Shown here: positions 40,130 through 48,872 of the stretch, piece by piece
Numbering within the stretch: position 1 is the first letter of the stretch
Layout: each line of letters opens with the position of its first letter
DNA from: Actinomycetospora chibensis
GTDB taxonomy: Bacteria > Actinomycetota > Actinomycetes > Mycobacteriales > Pseudonocardiaceae
DNA: 64,000 bases
Assembly (NCBI RefSeq): GCF_028737215.1
Contig: NZ_JAQZAM010000021.1
Span: 1-64,000, forward strand
Reading direction: 5' to 3'
Notes under the pieces: generated by a model
Told to the model about the DNA's origin: nothing
Database searches by the model: none
The model's input: the letters and a program-made list of their open reading frames with translations, nothing else
Made by a program: the position numbers and the translations under genes

Positions 40130-41839
40130 TCACCGGCTGTACAGGCTCGGTGGCTTCTTCAGCTCGAAGTGCATGAAGTCCCGCGTATCGCCCATGTGGT
40201 CCGCGCTGCCGAGCCACTTCAGGTCTCCGCCTGCCGGGTCGCGCAAAGCGAGCACCAGGTCCCGCGGCAGGTTCAGGAAGCCGGAGCCTGCGATCTGCTG
40301 CAGCGCGTCCGCACCCGGGTTGGCCGAGGGCTTGACCCGCAGCGGGGCCGGCACGGGGCCCGCCTTCGCCAACTTCGGCTGCGGAAGGAAGGACCGGCGG
40401 TAGACCCCGGCCATCTGCACGAGCAGTTCGACGACGGGCCTACGCACGACGGCGAGCCGAGGGTCCTCCGGCAGCGGGGCACCGTGCGTGGGCAGCGGGA
40501 ACACCAGGGCCGCGAGCGTGTCCTGGGCAGGCCCGTCCTTGGCCGCCCGCCGCCGCCAGACGGTCGGATCGGCGAAGCGCCACCGCAGGGGTTGGCCGAG
40601 GCTCCGCCGCTCCTCTTCCGCGTCCTGCGCCGCAGCGAGCAGCCTGGCCGGGTCCGGTTGCGACCCGGTCTGCCGTACGACGACCGCAGCCATCCCCGCT
40701 CCGAGCCGCTCCTCCGAGGAGAACGCCTCCACCAGCGCGGCGTCGGCGGCGATCAGACGGTCGATCTCGCGCTCCGCCGGGGCCTTCTGCGTGAACCAGT
40801 CCGCCACGCCGCGCGCGTCGAAGACCTGCACGTCCGTTCCGCCACGCGCCTTCGTGAGCAGGGTGATGCCGGTGATCTGTTCGATGAACTCGACGGGGAA
40901 CCCCGTGATGTTGGGGTTCGTGTTGGCGTCGATGTCCACGGCGAACCCGAACGAGTGCTCGGACAGGCGCATCTTGTTGTTCGCGTTGGGCCGGATCTTC
41001 GCGCCGTTGACCACGATCCCCGCAGCGGCCAGTGCCGCACGTCGCGCGGGGGCCAGCGTTCGCAGGGCCCTGTCGATCGCCGCACCCAGGTCGGGGTGCA
41101 CCGGGACGTCCGGGTAGCCGAGCACCGTGCGTTTCTTGATCGTCGTGCCGTAGTAGGCGTTGATCCGTTCGATGGCCTTGGCGCTGCCGTCGGCGAGGGC
41201 ACCGAAGTGGGCGAGCAGGTCGGCCCGGATCACCTGGTAGCCCGCGCGGCCATCGAGGACGTAGCGCTGCGTCGTTCCTGAGAGCGTCTCCCACTCCTGC
41301 AAGGCGTCCGCGGGACCGCCTCCCGGCGTCGTCTGCTGCACGCCGGAAAGCAGTTCCGCGAAGACGTGGTCGACGACCTGACGGCGCCGCCAGAGCGTCA
41401 GGTCGTGGTCCTCCTTCGCCTGCTGCTTGCGGTCGGCGGGGGTGGTCCGCACCGGGGTCAGCGCGAGGAGGGCGGCCACCACGTCAGGCTCGTAGAGCTC
41501 GGGGGTGGCTCCCTTGCGCCTCGTGGACCTCGGTTCGTCGACCTGCCTGAGGAGGTGCAGCCACGCCCCGTCCGCCGCAGGCGTGCCGCGATAGCTGCTC
41601 AGAGCCCGCTCCACGACACGGATCGCCGTCTCCACGACATCCGGCGGATCCAGCAGCCGCAGCCCGAACGGCGCGTCGCCCGCAGGCACTCGGCTGAGGT
41701 CCAGGTCGGTGTCCAGGACCGGCACCGGTGGCGCTGCCTCAGAGTCGATCTTCGGCGCCGCCAGCGGCGGCGCTCCCAGCGAAAAGTTGCGGAACCGCCG
41801 TGGCGTCGGTTCGGCCACGTCGCGTTGGGGAGGCGCCAT
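40130..41839 (-). CDS. M15-type D,D-peptidase-like protein, candidate injection-system cargo or lysin
   Basis: The 569-residue protein contains a VanY-like M15 domain. SEHSFGFAVDIDA near residue 290 gives the zinc His and Asp (SxHxxGxAxD), and DFMHFEL near the C-terminus gives the last zinc His. Upstream and downstream regions are unrelated helical segments. It is the last gene of the contractile injection cluster, seven bases after the DUF6519 gene. The family cleaves peptidoglycan cross-bridges, so it could be a delivered lysin or help the machine cross the producer's own wall. No signal peptide is seen. Confidence 0.8.
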   Translation of the reverse strand: MAPPQRDVAEPTPRRFRNFSLGAPPLAAPKIDSEAAPPVPVLDTDLDLSRVPAGDAPFGLRLLDPPDVVETAIRVVERALSSYRGTPAADGAWLHLLRQVDEPRSTRRKGATPELYEPDVVAALLALTPVRTTPADRKQQAKEDHDLTLWRRRQVVDHVFAELLSGVQQTTPGGGPADALQEWETLSGTTQRYVLDGRAGYQVIRADLLAHFGALADGSAKAIERINAYYGTTIKKRTVLGYPDVPVHPDLGAAIDRALRTLAPARRAALAAAGIVVNGAKIRPNANNKMRLSEHSFGFAVDIDANTNPNITGFPVEFIEQITGITLLTKARGGTDVQVFDARGVADWFTQKAPAEREIDRLIAADAALVEAFSSEERLGAGMAAVVVRQTGSQPDPARLLAAAQDAEEERRSLGQPLRWRFADPTVWRRRAAKDGPAQDTLAALVFPLPTHGAPLPEDPRLAVVRRPVVELLVQMAGVYRRSFLPQPKLAKAGPVPAPLRVKPSANPGADALQQIAGSGFLNLPRDLVLALRDPAGGDLKWLGSADHMGDTRDFMHFELKKPPSLYSR

Positions 41840-41845
41840 CGAGGC

Positions 41846-43207
41846 TCAGCCGCAGGCGACGGGAGGGTTGACGTGCCGCACGAACGACTGCTCGACCTTC
41901 ACCGCGCCGTTGGCGGCGACCGTCGCCCAGGCGAGCGGCGCGTAGTGGTGCTCGATCCCGCGCGGGGGGAGCGCGGCGGGCACGACGTGCCCCGCCGTGT
42001 CCTGGGTCTGGGGCCAGATCACGTCGCCGATGGCCGTGCGGGCCTCGATCAACCAGAAGTCCCCGCTGCGGTACTCGGTGCCCGCGACCTGCTGGAACTG
42101 CACCTGGACGCCATGGGCCAGGTCGATGTAGGGGCCGTCGGCGTTGGCGGACTCGGCGATGGCGACCGTGCCCTTGTCGGTGAGCGGGGTCAAGGTGCTG
42201 TTCTTCTGGTCCCAGCGCCGCAGCCGCGGGTGCTGGTCGGGTGGGATCACCGGGGGCGCGGGCGTCACCTTCACGGTCAGCGCCGGACGGTCGACCTCGG
42301 TGACCCTGTACAGGCACTCGGCGGGCTCGTGCTGCAGGACGTAGTCGTCGGACTCCAACTCGACGAAGTCGCCGACGTCGAGGGTGAGGCGCGGGTCTCG
42401 ACCCAGCGTGGCCAGGTGCAGGGTCTCGCCGCGGAACTCGGTGACCGCTAGGGCGACGGAGCCGTTGTCCAGCGACCACTTGAACGTCGCCGTCCCGGCG
42501 GGTCCGCCCTGGTGCACCTCGACGCGGATGAGCGCGTTCTCGTCGAATCGGTACGACGCTCGCGGGTCGATGGCGCACGGTTGGTCGATGTACTCGTCCC
42601 GCACCCGTGCGCGGGCTCGCAGCTCGCCGCGCTGCGGCTTCGCGATGAGGTCCTGCAGCGTGGTCGCCCACAGGTCCGGCATCTTCTCGCAGGTCGCCCC
42701 GGAGAGCGCCGTCTCGGTGAGGCGGGCGGTGCGCACCTGCCACACCGGCTGGGTGCGGGCGGCGGTGTCGAGTCCGCCGAGCGCGACGTCGAGCAGGGAC
42801 GCGTCCTCGTCCGCCGTGACCAGCCTCTCGAACACGTCGAGGTAGAGCAGGTGGTTGTCGGTGCCGCTCGTGGGGGCGGTCAGCTTGTCGCGATCGGGCA
42901 CCCGATAGTAGGGCTGGTTCAGGTAGCGCACCCCGGGGTCGTTCTCCACGCGGATGCCGTCGACGTAGTAGACGCCTGCGCCGAGCTCGAGGTCAGCGGA
43001 CGCGTCGGTGCTGACGGCGAGCGCGAACGCGCCCTGGGTGCCACCCCAGGGGCCGATCAGGTCGGCCGCAAGCGTGCGCACCGCGTGCAGCAGGATCGCG
43101 ACCTGCTCGTTCCAGTCGGACTCGACCTGCACCCGGCCCTGCTGCAGCACCACCTGGGCGAACCGCTTCGCCGGGTCGAAGGTCAGGCGCCCGATGTCGG
43201 CCTTCAT
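41846..43207 (-). CDS. DUF6519 tail/baseplate protein
   Basis: The 453-residue protein begins MKADIGRLTFDPAKRFAQVVLQQGRVQVE, typical of the eCIS-linked DUF6519 family, and is mostly beta. ATG 43207 was chosen over an upstream in-frame extension that overlaps the previous gene. It follows the tail protein gene by eight bases. Homologues lie in contractile injection loci and are thought to be part of the tail tip or fibre apparatus; no enzyme motif is present. Confidence 0.75.
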   Translation of the reverse strand: MKADIGRLTFDPAKRFAQVVLQQGRVQVESDWNEQVAILLHAVRTLAADLIGPWGGTQGAFALAVSTDASADLELGAGVYYVDGIRVENDPGVRYLNQPYYRVPDRDKLTAPTSGTDNHLLYLDVFERLVTADEDASLLDVALGGLDTAARTQPVWQVRTARLTETALSGATCEKMPDLWATTLQDLIAKPQRGELRARARVRDEYIDQPCAIDPRASYRFDENALIRVEVHQGGPAGTATFKWSLDNGSVALAVTEFRGETLHLATLGRDPRLTLDVGDFVELESDDYVLQHEPAECLYRVTEVDRPALTVKVTPAPPVIPPDQHPRLRRWDQKNSTLTPLTDKGTVAIAESANADGPYIDLAHGVQVQFQQVAGTEYRSGDFWLIEARTAIGDVIWPQTQDTAGHVVPAALPPRGIEHHYAPLAWATVAANGAVKVEQSFVRHVNPPVACG

Positions 43208-43215
43208 GGCTCTCC

Positions 43216-45315
43216 CTAGTTCACCAGGATGACCGCGGAATAGACCCCGGCCGGAGTCTGGTCCCGCAGTCGGTTGCGGACGTTCGCCAGCCGTTGCGGC
43301 TGGAAGAGGTCGTGGTAGACACCCATCTCGGCGCCGTCTTCGGCACCGGTGCGGATCTCGTCGGCACACGTCAGGTCGAGCTGGGCGTAGTTCGGCGTGC
43401 CGTAGCGGGTGCTCACGAAATCCGGGGACAGCCGCAGGCGTTCGCTGCGCGCGAGATCGGCCGCCGCGGTCGCTAGAGCCGTGTCCGGTTGGCAGCGGAA
43501 GCGCCGCGGCGTGCGCGATCCCTCGGGCACCGACGAGAACCGGACGCAACCGAGCTGGCGGCGCGCCACCCGCAGCGGACCGGTGAAGATGCAGTTCTCG
43601 GCCAGCTCCACCGCGTGCGTGCGGATCGACCCGAACACGGTGACCCGGCGCAGCAGCAGCTCGGCGTGGGCGGTGTCGCCGTTGGCGGCGGAGACGGCCA
43701 GCGCGTGGGGGTCGGAGGCGTCGAGCACGCTGTCAGTGACGGTGAGGCGCTCCGGCTCGCTCCGCACCTCGTCGTGCACGACCCGGATCGGTCCGAGGAT
43801 GCTGTGCGCGATGGTGACGACGGCGTCGACGTCGTCCAGCTCGAGGCTGGCCTCACCCGGCCGTCGCGGCCTGCAGTCCGGCCGGAGCCCCCATCCGGGC
43901 ACCAGCGTGCAGTGACCGATCTCCAGGTGGGCCAGCTCCCCCGCGACACGCATGCCGCGGCCGGTGACCAGGAACCCGTCGATGGTGAAGCAGCTGCCTT
44001 CCTCGCCGGTGACCGTGAGCGCGTCAGGCTGGTCGGTCTGCCAGTCCAACAGCCGCAGCACGGGCGCTGTGCCGGATGCGGCGCGCAGCTCCAGCGACTG
44101 GCCCTCCCCCAGCTCCACCGAGATCGGTTCCGTGTACGTGCTGGAGTCCACCACTTCGATCACCGCCGCGTCGGGCCGATCGAGGTACCAGTGCCGCAGC
44201 GCTTGACCCAGCCGTGCAAACGGGGCACCCGCACCGACCCTGTACAGGCGGCTGTGCGCGGCAGGCGTTGGGAGCGCCCGCTCGTACTCGCCGCCACCGA
44301 GCTGGGCCGGGAACCCGTACCGGTAGCTCACCCAGATGCCGCGTCGGGGCTGCTCGGTGGTCGCGCTGGGGAACGCGATCCGGCCGAGCACGGGGTCGAC
44401 GGCGACCTTGCCGCGCGGCGTGCGATAGGTCCAGTCGGTGAGGTCGGCGACGACGATCCGCTCGCGCGAGATCAGCTCCCGCGGCGGCGGGTCGGCCGGG
44501 GTGCCGCCGGGCGGCACCCACCAGATCTGGACGTCGCGATCGGCGCCGTAAAGCTCGTCGAGCCTGCGGACGAACGTGTGCCTCCGCAGCGGAGCCGGGA
44601 CGGCCAGCTCGCCCGCGCCACCACCCCGGCCGAAAAGCGTCGTGTCCACCCCCAGCACACTGAAGGTGTACGCCTGCGGCCCGACGGACTCCTGGGCGTA
44701 GGGCTGGCGCAGGGTCACCGGCACGGCCGCGAGCCGCCACGCGAACAGGCCCACCGCGCTGGGCGCGTGCCTACCCAACGCGCTGCGGGCGCTGAGCTGC
44801 CGCGTGTCGACCACGGGCGCCGTCGACTCGAACGGCCCGTCGAGGCGGTCGAGCGCGTCGGCGTCGCGCAGGTCGACGATCCGCCCACGCTCGACGTTCG
44901 GGTGCACGAGCGACTGCAGGCCCGCGGTCAGCCGGGAGAACTCCACCGCTGTGGCGGGCCAGCCGCCCGCGTTGCGGGCGAGCTTCTCCAGCACCGCCAG
45001 CGTGCCGCGACGGCGGCGGTCCCCGATCGTGTTCGCGACCTGCGCGCGCGGGAACAGCACGCGGGCCAGCTCCCCCGAGGTGGCGACGGGTACGTCGGAA
45101 TCGGGCGTGAACCCGACCAGCTCACCGATGTAGGGCAGCACCCATTCGCTGCAGGTCTCGACGAACCAGTCGTCGTAGAGGCGCTCGATGTCCTGTTCGA
45201 CGACGTCCAACTGCTCGGCCACGATGGCCAACAACGCTCGCAGTGGCTGCTTGACGTCGGCGTCGCGGCGCCGGTGCACGGCGGGCAGCAGGTCGTAGAG
45301 CCGGTCCGTGGTCAT
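43216..45315 (-). CDS. Phage tail protein I-like protein with beta-helix region
   Basis: The 699-residue protein has an N-terminal gpI-like region (YDLLPAVHRRRDADVKQPLRAL, VLPYIGELVGF) and a long C-terminal beta-rich repeat region with many hydrophobic strands, as in right-handed beta-helices. It should link the baseplate to fibres or to the outer tip. Its ATG overlaps the stop of the large baseplate gene (ATGA). Confidence 0.8.
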   Translation of the reverse strand: MTTDRLYDLLPAVHRRRDADVKQPLRALLAIVAEQLDVVEQDIERLYDDWFVETCSEWVLPYIGELVGFTPDSDVPVATSGELARVLFPRAQVANTIGDRRRRGTLAVLEKLARNAGGWPATAVEFSRLTAGLQSLVHPNVERGRIVDLRDADALDRLDGPFESTAPVVDTRQLSARSALGRHAPSAVGLFAWRLAAVPVTLRQPYAQESVGPQAYTFSVLGVDTTLFGRGGGAGELAVPAPLRRHTFVRRLDELYGADRDVQIWWVPPGGTPADPPPRELISRERIVVADLTDWTYRTPRGKVAVDPVLGRIAFPSATTEQPRRGIWVSYRYGFPAQLGGGEYERALPTPAAHSRLYRVGAGAPFARLGQALRHWYLDRPDAAVIEVVDSSTYTEPISVELGEGQSLELRAASGTAPVLRLLDWQTDQPDALTVTGEEGSCFTIDGFLVTGRGMRVAGELAHLEIGHCTLVPGWGLRPDCRPRRPGEASLELDDVDAVVTIAHSILGPIRVVHDEVRSEPERLTVTDSVLDASDPHALAVSAANGDTAHAELLLRRVTVFGSIRTHAVELAENCIFTGPLRVARRQLGCVRFSSVPEGSRTPRRFRCQPDTALATAAADLARSERLRLSPDFVSTRYGTPNYAQLDLTCADEIRTGAEDGAEMGVYHDLFQPQRLANVRNRLRDQTPAGVYSAVILVN

Positions 45316-48300
45316 GGGGGCATCTCCGTGAGCGAGAGGAGGGCGGGCACGCCGGGCCGCAGCAACGCGAGCTCGGCCGGGACGATCTCGGCGCCCACGC
45401 GCCGCGCGGGGCGGACGAACACCCGCTTCCGCAGTCCGGGATCGAGTCCCCCGGCCTTCGGATCGGTCAACAACGCGGCCACCGTCGCCTCGCTGATCGT
45501 GTCCAGCTTGTCGAGGTCGACGAAGTCGACGCCGGGTACCGCCTGGATCGCCGCGGTCACCTCACCCGCAGTCACGTCCTGGGCGAGGTCGCGGCGGGCG
45601 AAGCCGAAGCAATCTATTAGCGCGGTGCGGATCGCGGGCTGCACGTCGTCCCAGCGCCGGTCCGGGAGTACCGCGACCTTCGCCGCGACGACCAGCGCGA
45701 GCAGCTGCCGCACCTCGATCAGGAACGGCTGGTCGGGGTCGCCGAAGCGGATCAGCGCGGCCCGCAGATTGGCCACGACGTCGGAGCCCTCCAGGGGCGC
45801 GTCGTCCACCCCCGCCACGGTGAGGTGCACGATCCGGCTGCGGCCTTGCGCAAGCTCCGCGACGGCGGCCTTCCCGATCCCCGCGAACGTGACGGCGAAG
45901 TCGCGGTAGTCGTCCACCGACACCACGCGGTCGAGCGCGGTCACCCCGAGGGGGATCCGCCTGCGAGTCTCCGCACCGGGCTCGGGATCGGCGCCGCCGG
46001 TGGCCCGCAGCGGATTGACCACCTCCAGCACCCCCTGCGGACGGGTGCTCGCCACCGTGATCGTGCCTGCGGCCACGTTGCCCGCTGCGCCCATGCCGAA
46101 GCGGTAGTCGGCCGCGACGTTCTCGCTCCCCGTCGGCAGCCGGGCACCCTCGCGGCCGTCCCCGAAGACGACGTCGGTCTGCTCGCCGGTCGCCGTGACG
46201 AAGGCGCGCGCGGTCGGCCCTGCGTCGATGAAGTCGGGGAGCTCACGCCACCGCACGCCGTCGACCCGCACCGAAAGCGTGCTCTCCACGCCGCTGTCGG
46301 TGGGCGCCGAGACGAACGTCAGCGGGTGGTGCACCAACGTGAAGACCTGGTGGGACGCGGTGCCGTCGCCGCTGCCCAGCATCTCCGTGGTGCTCTCCCC
46401 CTGTGTCGCCTTGACGACGTTGCCGAGCAGCGTGATCGTGTCGCGGCGGTAGCAGTAGGCCAACTCTTCAGCGAGCAGCAGCGTCGTGCGGGTGCGCGCA
46501 CCCGGCTCTTCCTGGTGGAACTCCTGTCGGACCCCGCCGAGCATCACCAGCTCCGTGGCGGGCACGCCGGGAACGGCAACGCCTGCGTCACCGGTAATGT
46601 CGGTGCGCTCGCCGCTCACCACGAGCCAGCGGCCGGGGCGAAGGCCGTCGTAGAGGTCGTCCAGCTCGATCTCAGCGCCGCAGACGGCCTCGGTCACCGG
46701 GTCGAGCGGCGTCTCGGCCAACGTCAGCAGCTCACTGTCGGCGTACACGGCCGTGCCGCGGATCACCGCGAACGTGTCGTCCTCCAGGTCCAGCCAGGGC
46801 GCGTCGATGCCGACGAAGGTGCTCTTGCCGGTGATGCCGTAGTCGGACCGGCTCGCCTCCCGGACGGCCCTGATGCGCCGGAGAAGTACGGCGTCGGGCC
46901 GGTCGAGCACGATCCAGCCGCCGGGGGTGAGGGTCGGGTAGGTGGTGTCGAGCGACACGACAGAGGGCTCCTCGGAGGCGGTCCGCCCCGCCCCGGTGTG
47001 CCTGCCTGCGACGGTGAACCGCAGCTCGGAGGCCCGACTGCCGAAGAATTCCAAGCCACCTTCGCCGAACCCCAGCGCATAGGTGAGGTCGACCGGGTCG
47101 CTGCCGAGGCTCGACGCGGTGACCGCCACCTCCGGTGGATCGACGCCGAAGTCCAGTGTGGTCTCGACGGTGATCCGACGATTGGCGAACTCGATGGTGA
47201 GCCGGGCGGTGGGCCCGTCCGGTGGCCGCAACAGCTGGACGAGCACCGTCTCCTTCGCGGCCGGCACGGCGACCGGCACGCCCGCGAGCAGCTCCGCCGG
47301 GGTGACCGAACGCGGATCGGCCGTGACCTCCCCGATCGTGATCTCGATCTGTGCGGGGTCCTGAGGCGGGACTTCGCCTTCGGGTATGCCGCCGCCGCCC
47401 ACCAGCGTCCCGGTGAGCGGGAGGGCGACGGTCACGGTGAACAGTTCCGGCGGCCCACCCGATGCGCGGAACAGCGCCCACTCGCGCTCCTCGACGATCT
47501 TGCCGTTCTCGTCGTCCGTGATCACCTCGGGGCGCGCGGCGTGCCCGAACGCCGAGGCTCGCTTGCGCAGCGCGTAGCAGCGCAGCGTCCCGGCCGGCGT
47601 GGCGGGAACGCCCTGCCACGCCGAGTAGAGCGTCGACGCCAGGTCGGGGCGGAGGGACAGGAGCAGGTCGGGCAGCGCGTCGGAGGTGGGAGCGAGGTCG
47701 GTGGCTAGATCCGGCGGCCGGTTCTGGGCGCTGCTGGGCGGCACCGAGGCGGGCTTGGCCAAGCCGCCGAGGGCCGCCCCGATCGTCGTGGTGCCGGGCG
47801 ATTCGCCGCCCTGCTGGAGCAGGCTGGTGGCTTCGCGTGCCGCCACCACCGGGTCGGTCAGCTCCCGCATCCGGGCGATCATCGTGGTGAGCCACGCCCG
47901 CAGCGGTCCGGTCGGCGCGCGCAGCGCCGCGAGCTCGGCCCGCAGCGACGGCAGCACCTCGTCGGCGATCACCGTGGTGAGCGCTTCCGGTGTCGCTCCG
48001 CCCGTTGCCGTCCCCCGCAGTGTCGCCAACACGGCGAGCACGTTCTTCGCGGTGATCCGGGTGGGGTCCACACCGGCCGCGACGAGGTCGCTGAACCGTT
48101 CGACCGCCGCCAGCACGATGGCCGGGCTCAGGCCGTTCGGCCCGGGGGGTGTCCAGGGCAGCACCGCGACCCGGGTGCGGTCGGCGGCCGCGTCCGACTC
48201 GACCTCGATCACGCGGAAGAGCACCTGGGTCTCACCGAAGTCGGCCAGCAGCGGGTCGCCTGGGTTCAGCCCGGTCGAGGTGCCCGCCAGCGCGATCGAC

Positions 48301-48872
48301 GGCGGCGGCCCAGTCGGGGTCGAGAGCTTCGCCGCGTCGTCGAGGATCGCGGCGTTGCGGTCGCGCGTCGTGCGGACGGGCAGCGTGTTCCACTCACCGC
48401 GCGCGTCCAGCTCCTCCACCGTCTCGAACGTCTGCGCCTGTTCCCCCGGACCGGGCACGCTCTGCACCCGGCTGCCACGGGGCAACAGAGCCCGAACGTC
48501 GTCATCCAGGGTGTAGGAAAGAAACGTCGTCGCGGCGACGCCGGGGCGGGGCGCGTAGCCCACCAGCCTGCCCAGCTCCCGGATCGAGCCGTCCTCCGTG
48601 GCTGTGCGCAGGTAGCCCTCGTTGGCGATACGCTCCTGGTAGAACGTGAGGACGTCGGCGAGGCTCGCGGCCGCGTCCAGCAGCGCGAGCGCGGGGTCGT
48701 CGGGCTGCCGCGTGGTGAGCGCGGGCAGGCCATCGGTCGCCGAGAGCCGAGCCGTCATCGCGTCCAGGAACTGCCGGTGTGTGCCGACGCGGTACGCGAT
48801 CGCGTCGAGGCCCGGCCGATTCTGCACCGCCGCGGGCGTGGCTCCGCTAGTGCATCCGCAGTCGCAGCTCAT
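45312..48872 (-). CDS. Large putative baseplate assembly protein (Pvc12/Afp12-like)
   Basis: The 1186-residue protein starts MSCDCGCTSG and has the baseplate motif DPALALLDAAASLADVLTFYQERIANEGYL. It ends with gpJ-like domains (RIPLGVTALDRVVSVDDYRDFAVTFAGIGKA and a later PALLSLTEMPP tail). This resembles T4 gp7/Afp12-type wedge proteins. It overlaps its neighbours at both ends by four bases. Confidence 0.85.
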   Translation of the reverse strand: MSCDCGCTSGATPAAVQNRPGLDAIAYRVGTHRQFLDAMTARLSATDGLPALTTRQPDDPALALLDAAASLADVLTFYQERIANEGYLRTATEDGSIRELGRLVGYAPRPGVAATTFLSYTLDDDVRALLPRGSRVQSVPGPGEQAQTFETVEELDARGEWNTLPVRTTRDRNAAILDDAAKLSTPTGPPPSIALAGTSTGLNPGDPLLADFGETQVLFRVIEVESDAAADRTRVAVLPWTPPGPNGLSPAIVLAAVERFSDLVAAGVDPTRITAKNVLAVLATLRGTATGGATPEALTTVIADEVLPSLRAELAALRAPTGPLRAWLTTMIARMRELTDPVVAAREATSLLQQGGESPGTTTIGAALGGLAKPASVPPSSAQNRPPDLATDLAPTSDALPDLLLSLRPDLASTLYSAWQGVPATPAGTLRCYALRKRASAFGHAARPEVITDDENGKIVEEREWALFRASGGPPELFTVTVALPLTGTLVGGGGIPEGEVPPQDPAQIEITIGEVTADPRSVTPAELLAGVPVAVPAAKETVLVQLLRPPDGPTARLTIEFANRRITVETTLDFGVDPPEVAVTASSLGSDPVDLTYALGFGEGGLEFFGSRASELRFTVAGRHTGAGRTASEEPSVVSLDTTYPTLTPGGWIVLDRPDAVLLRRIRAVREASRSDYGITGKSTFVGIDAPWLDLEDDTFAVIRGTAVYADSELLTLAETPLDPVTEAVCGAEIELDDLYDGLRPGRWLVVSGERTDITGDAGVAVPGVPATELVMLGGVRQEFHQEEPGARTRTTLLLAEELAYCYRRDTITLLGNVVKATQGESTTEMLGSGDGTASHQVFTLVHHPLTFVSAPTDSGVESTLSVRVDGVRWRELPDFIDAGPTARAFVTATGEQTDVVFGDGREGARLPTGSENVAADYRFGMGAAGNVAAGTITVASTRPQGVLEVVNPLRATGGADPEPGAETRRRIPLGVTALDRVVSVDDYRDFAVTFAGIGKAAVAELAQGRSRIVHLTVAGVDDAPLEGSDVVANLRAALIRFGDPDQPFLIEVRQLLALVVAAKVAVLPDRRWDDVQPAIRTALIDCFGFARRDLAQDVTAGEVTAAIQAVPGVDFVDLDKLDTISEATVAALLTDPKAGGLDPGLRKRVFVRPARRVGAEIVPAELALLRPGVPALLSLTEMPP

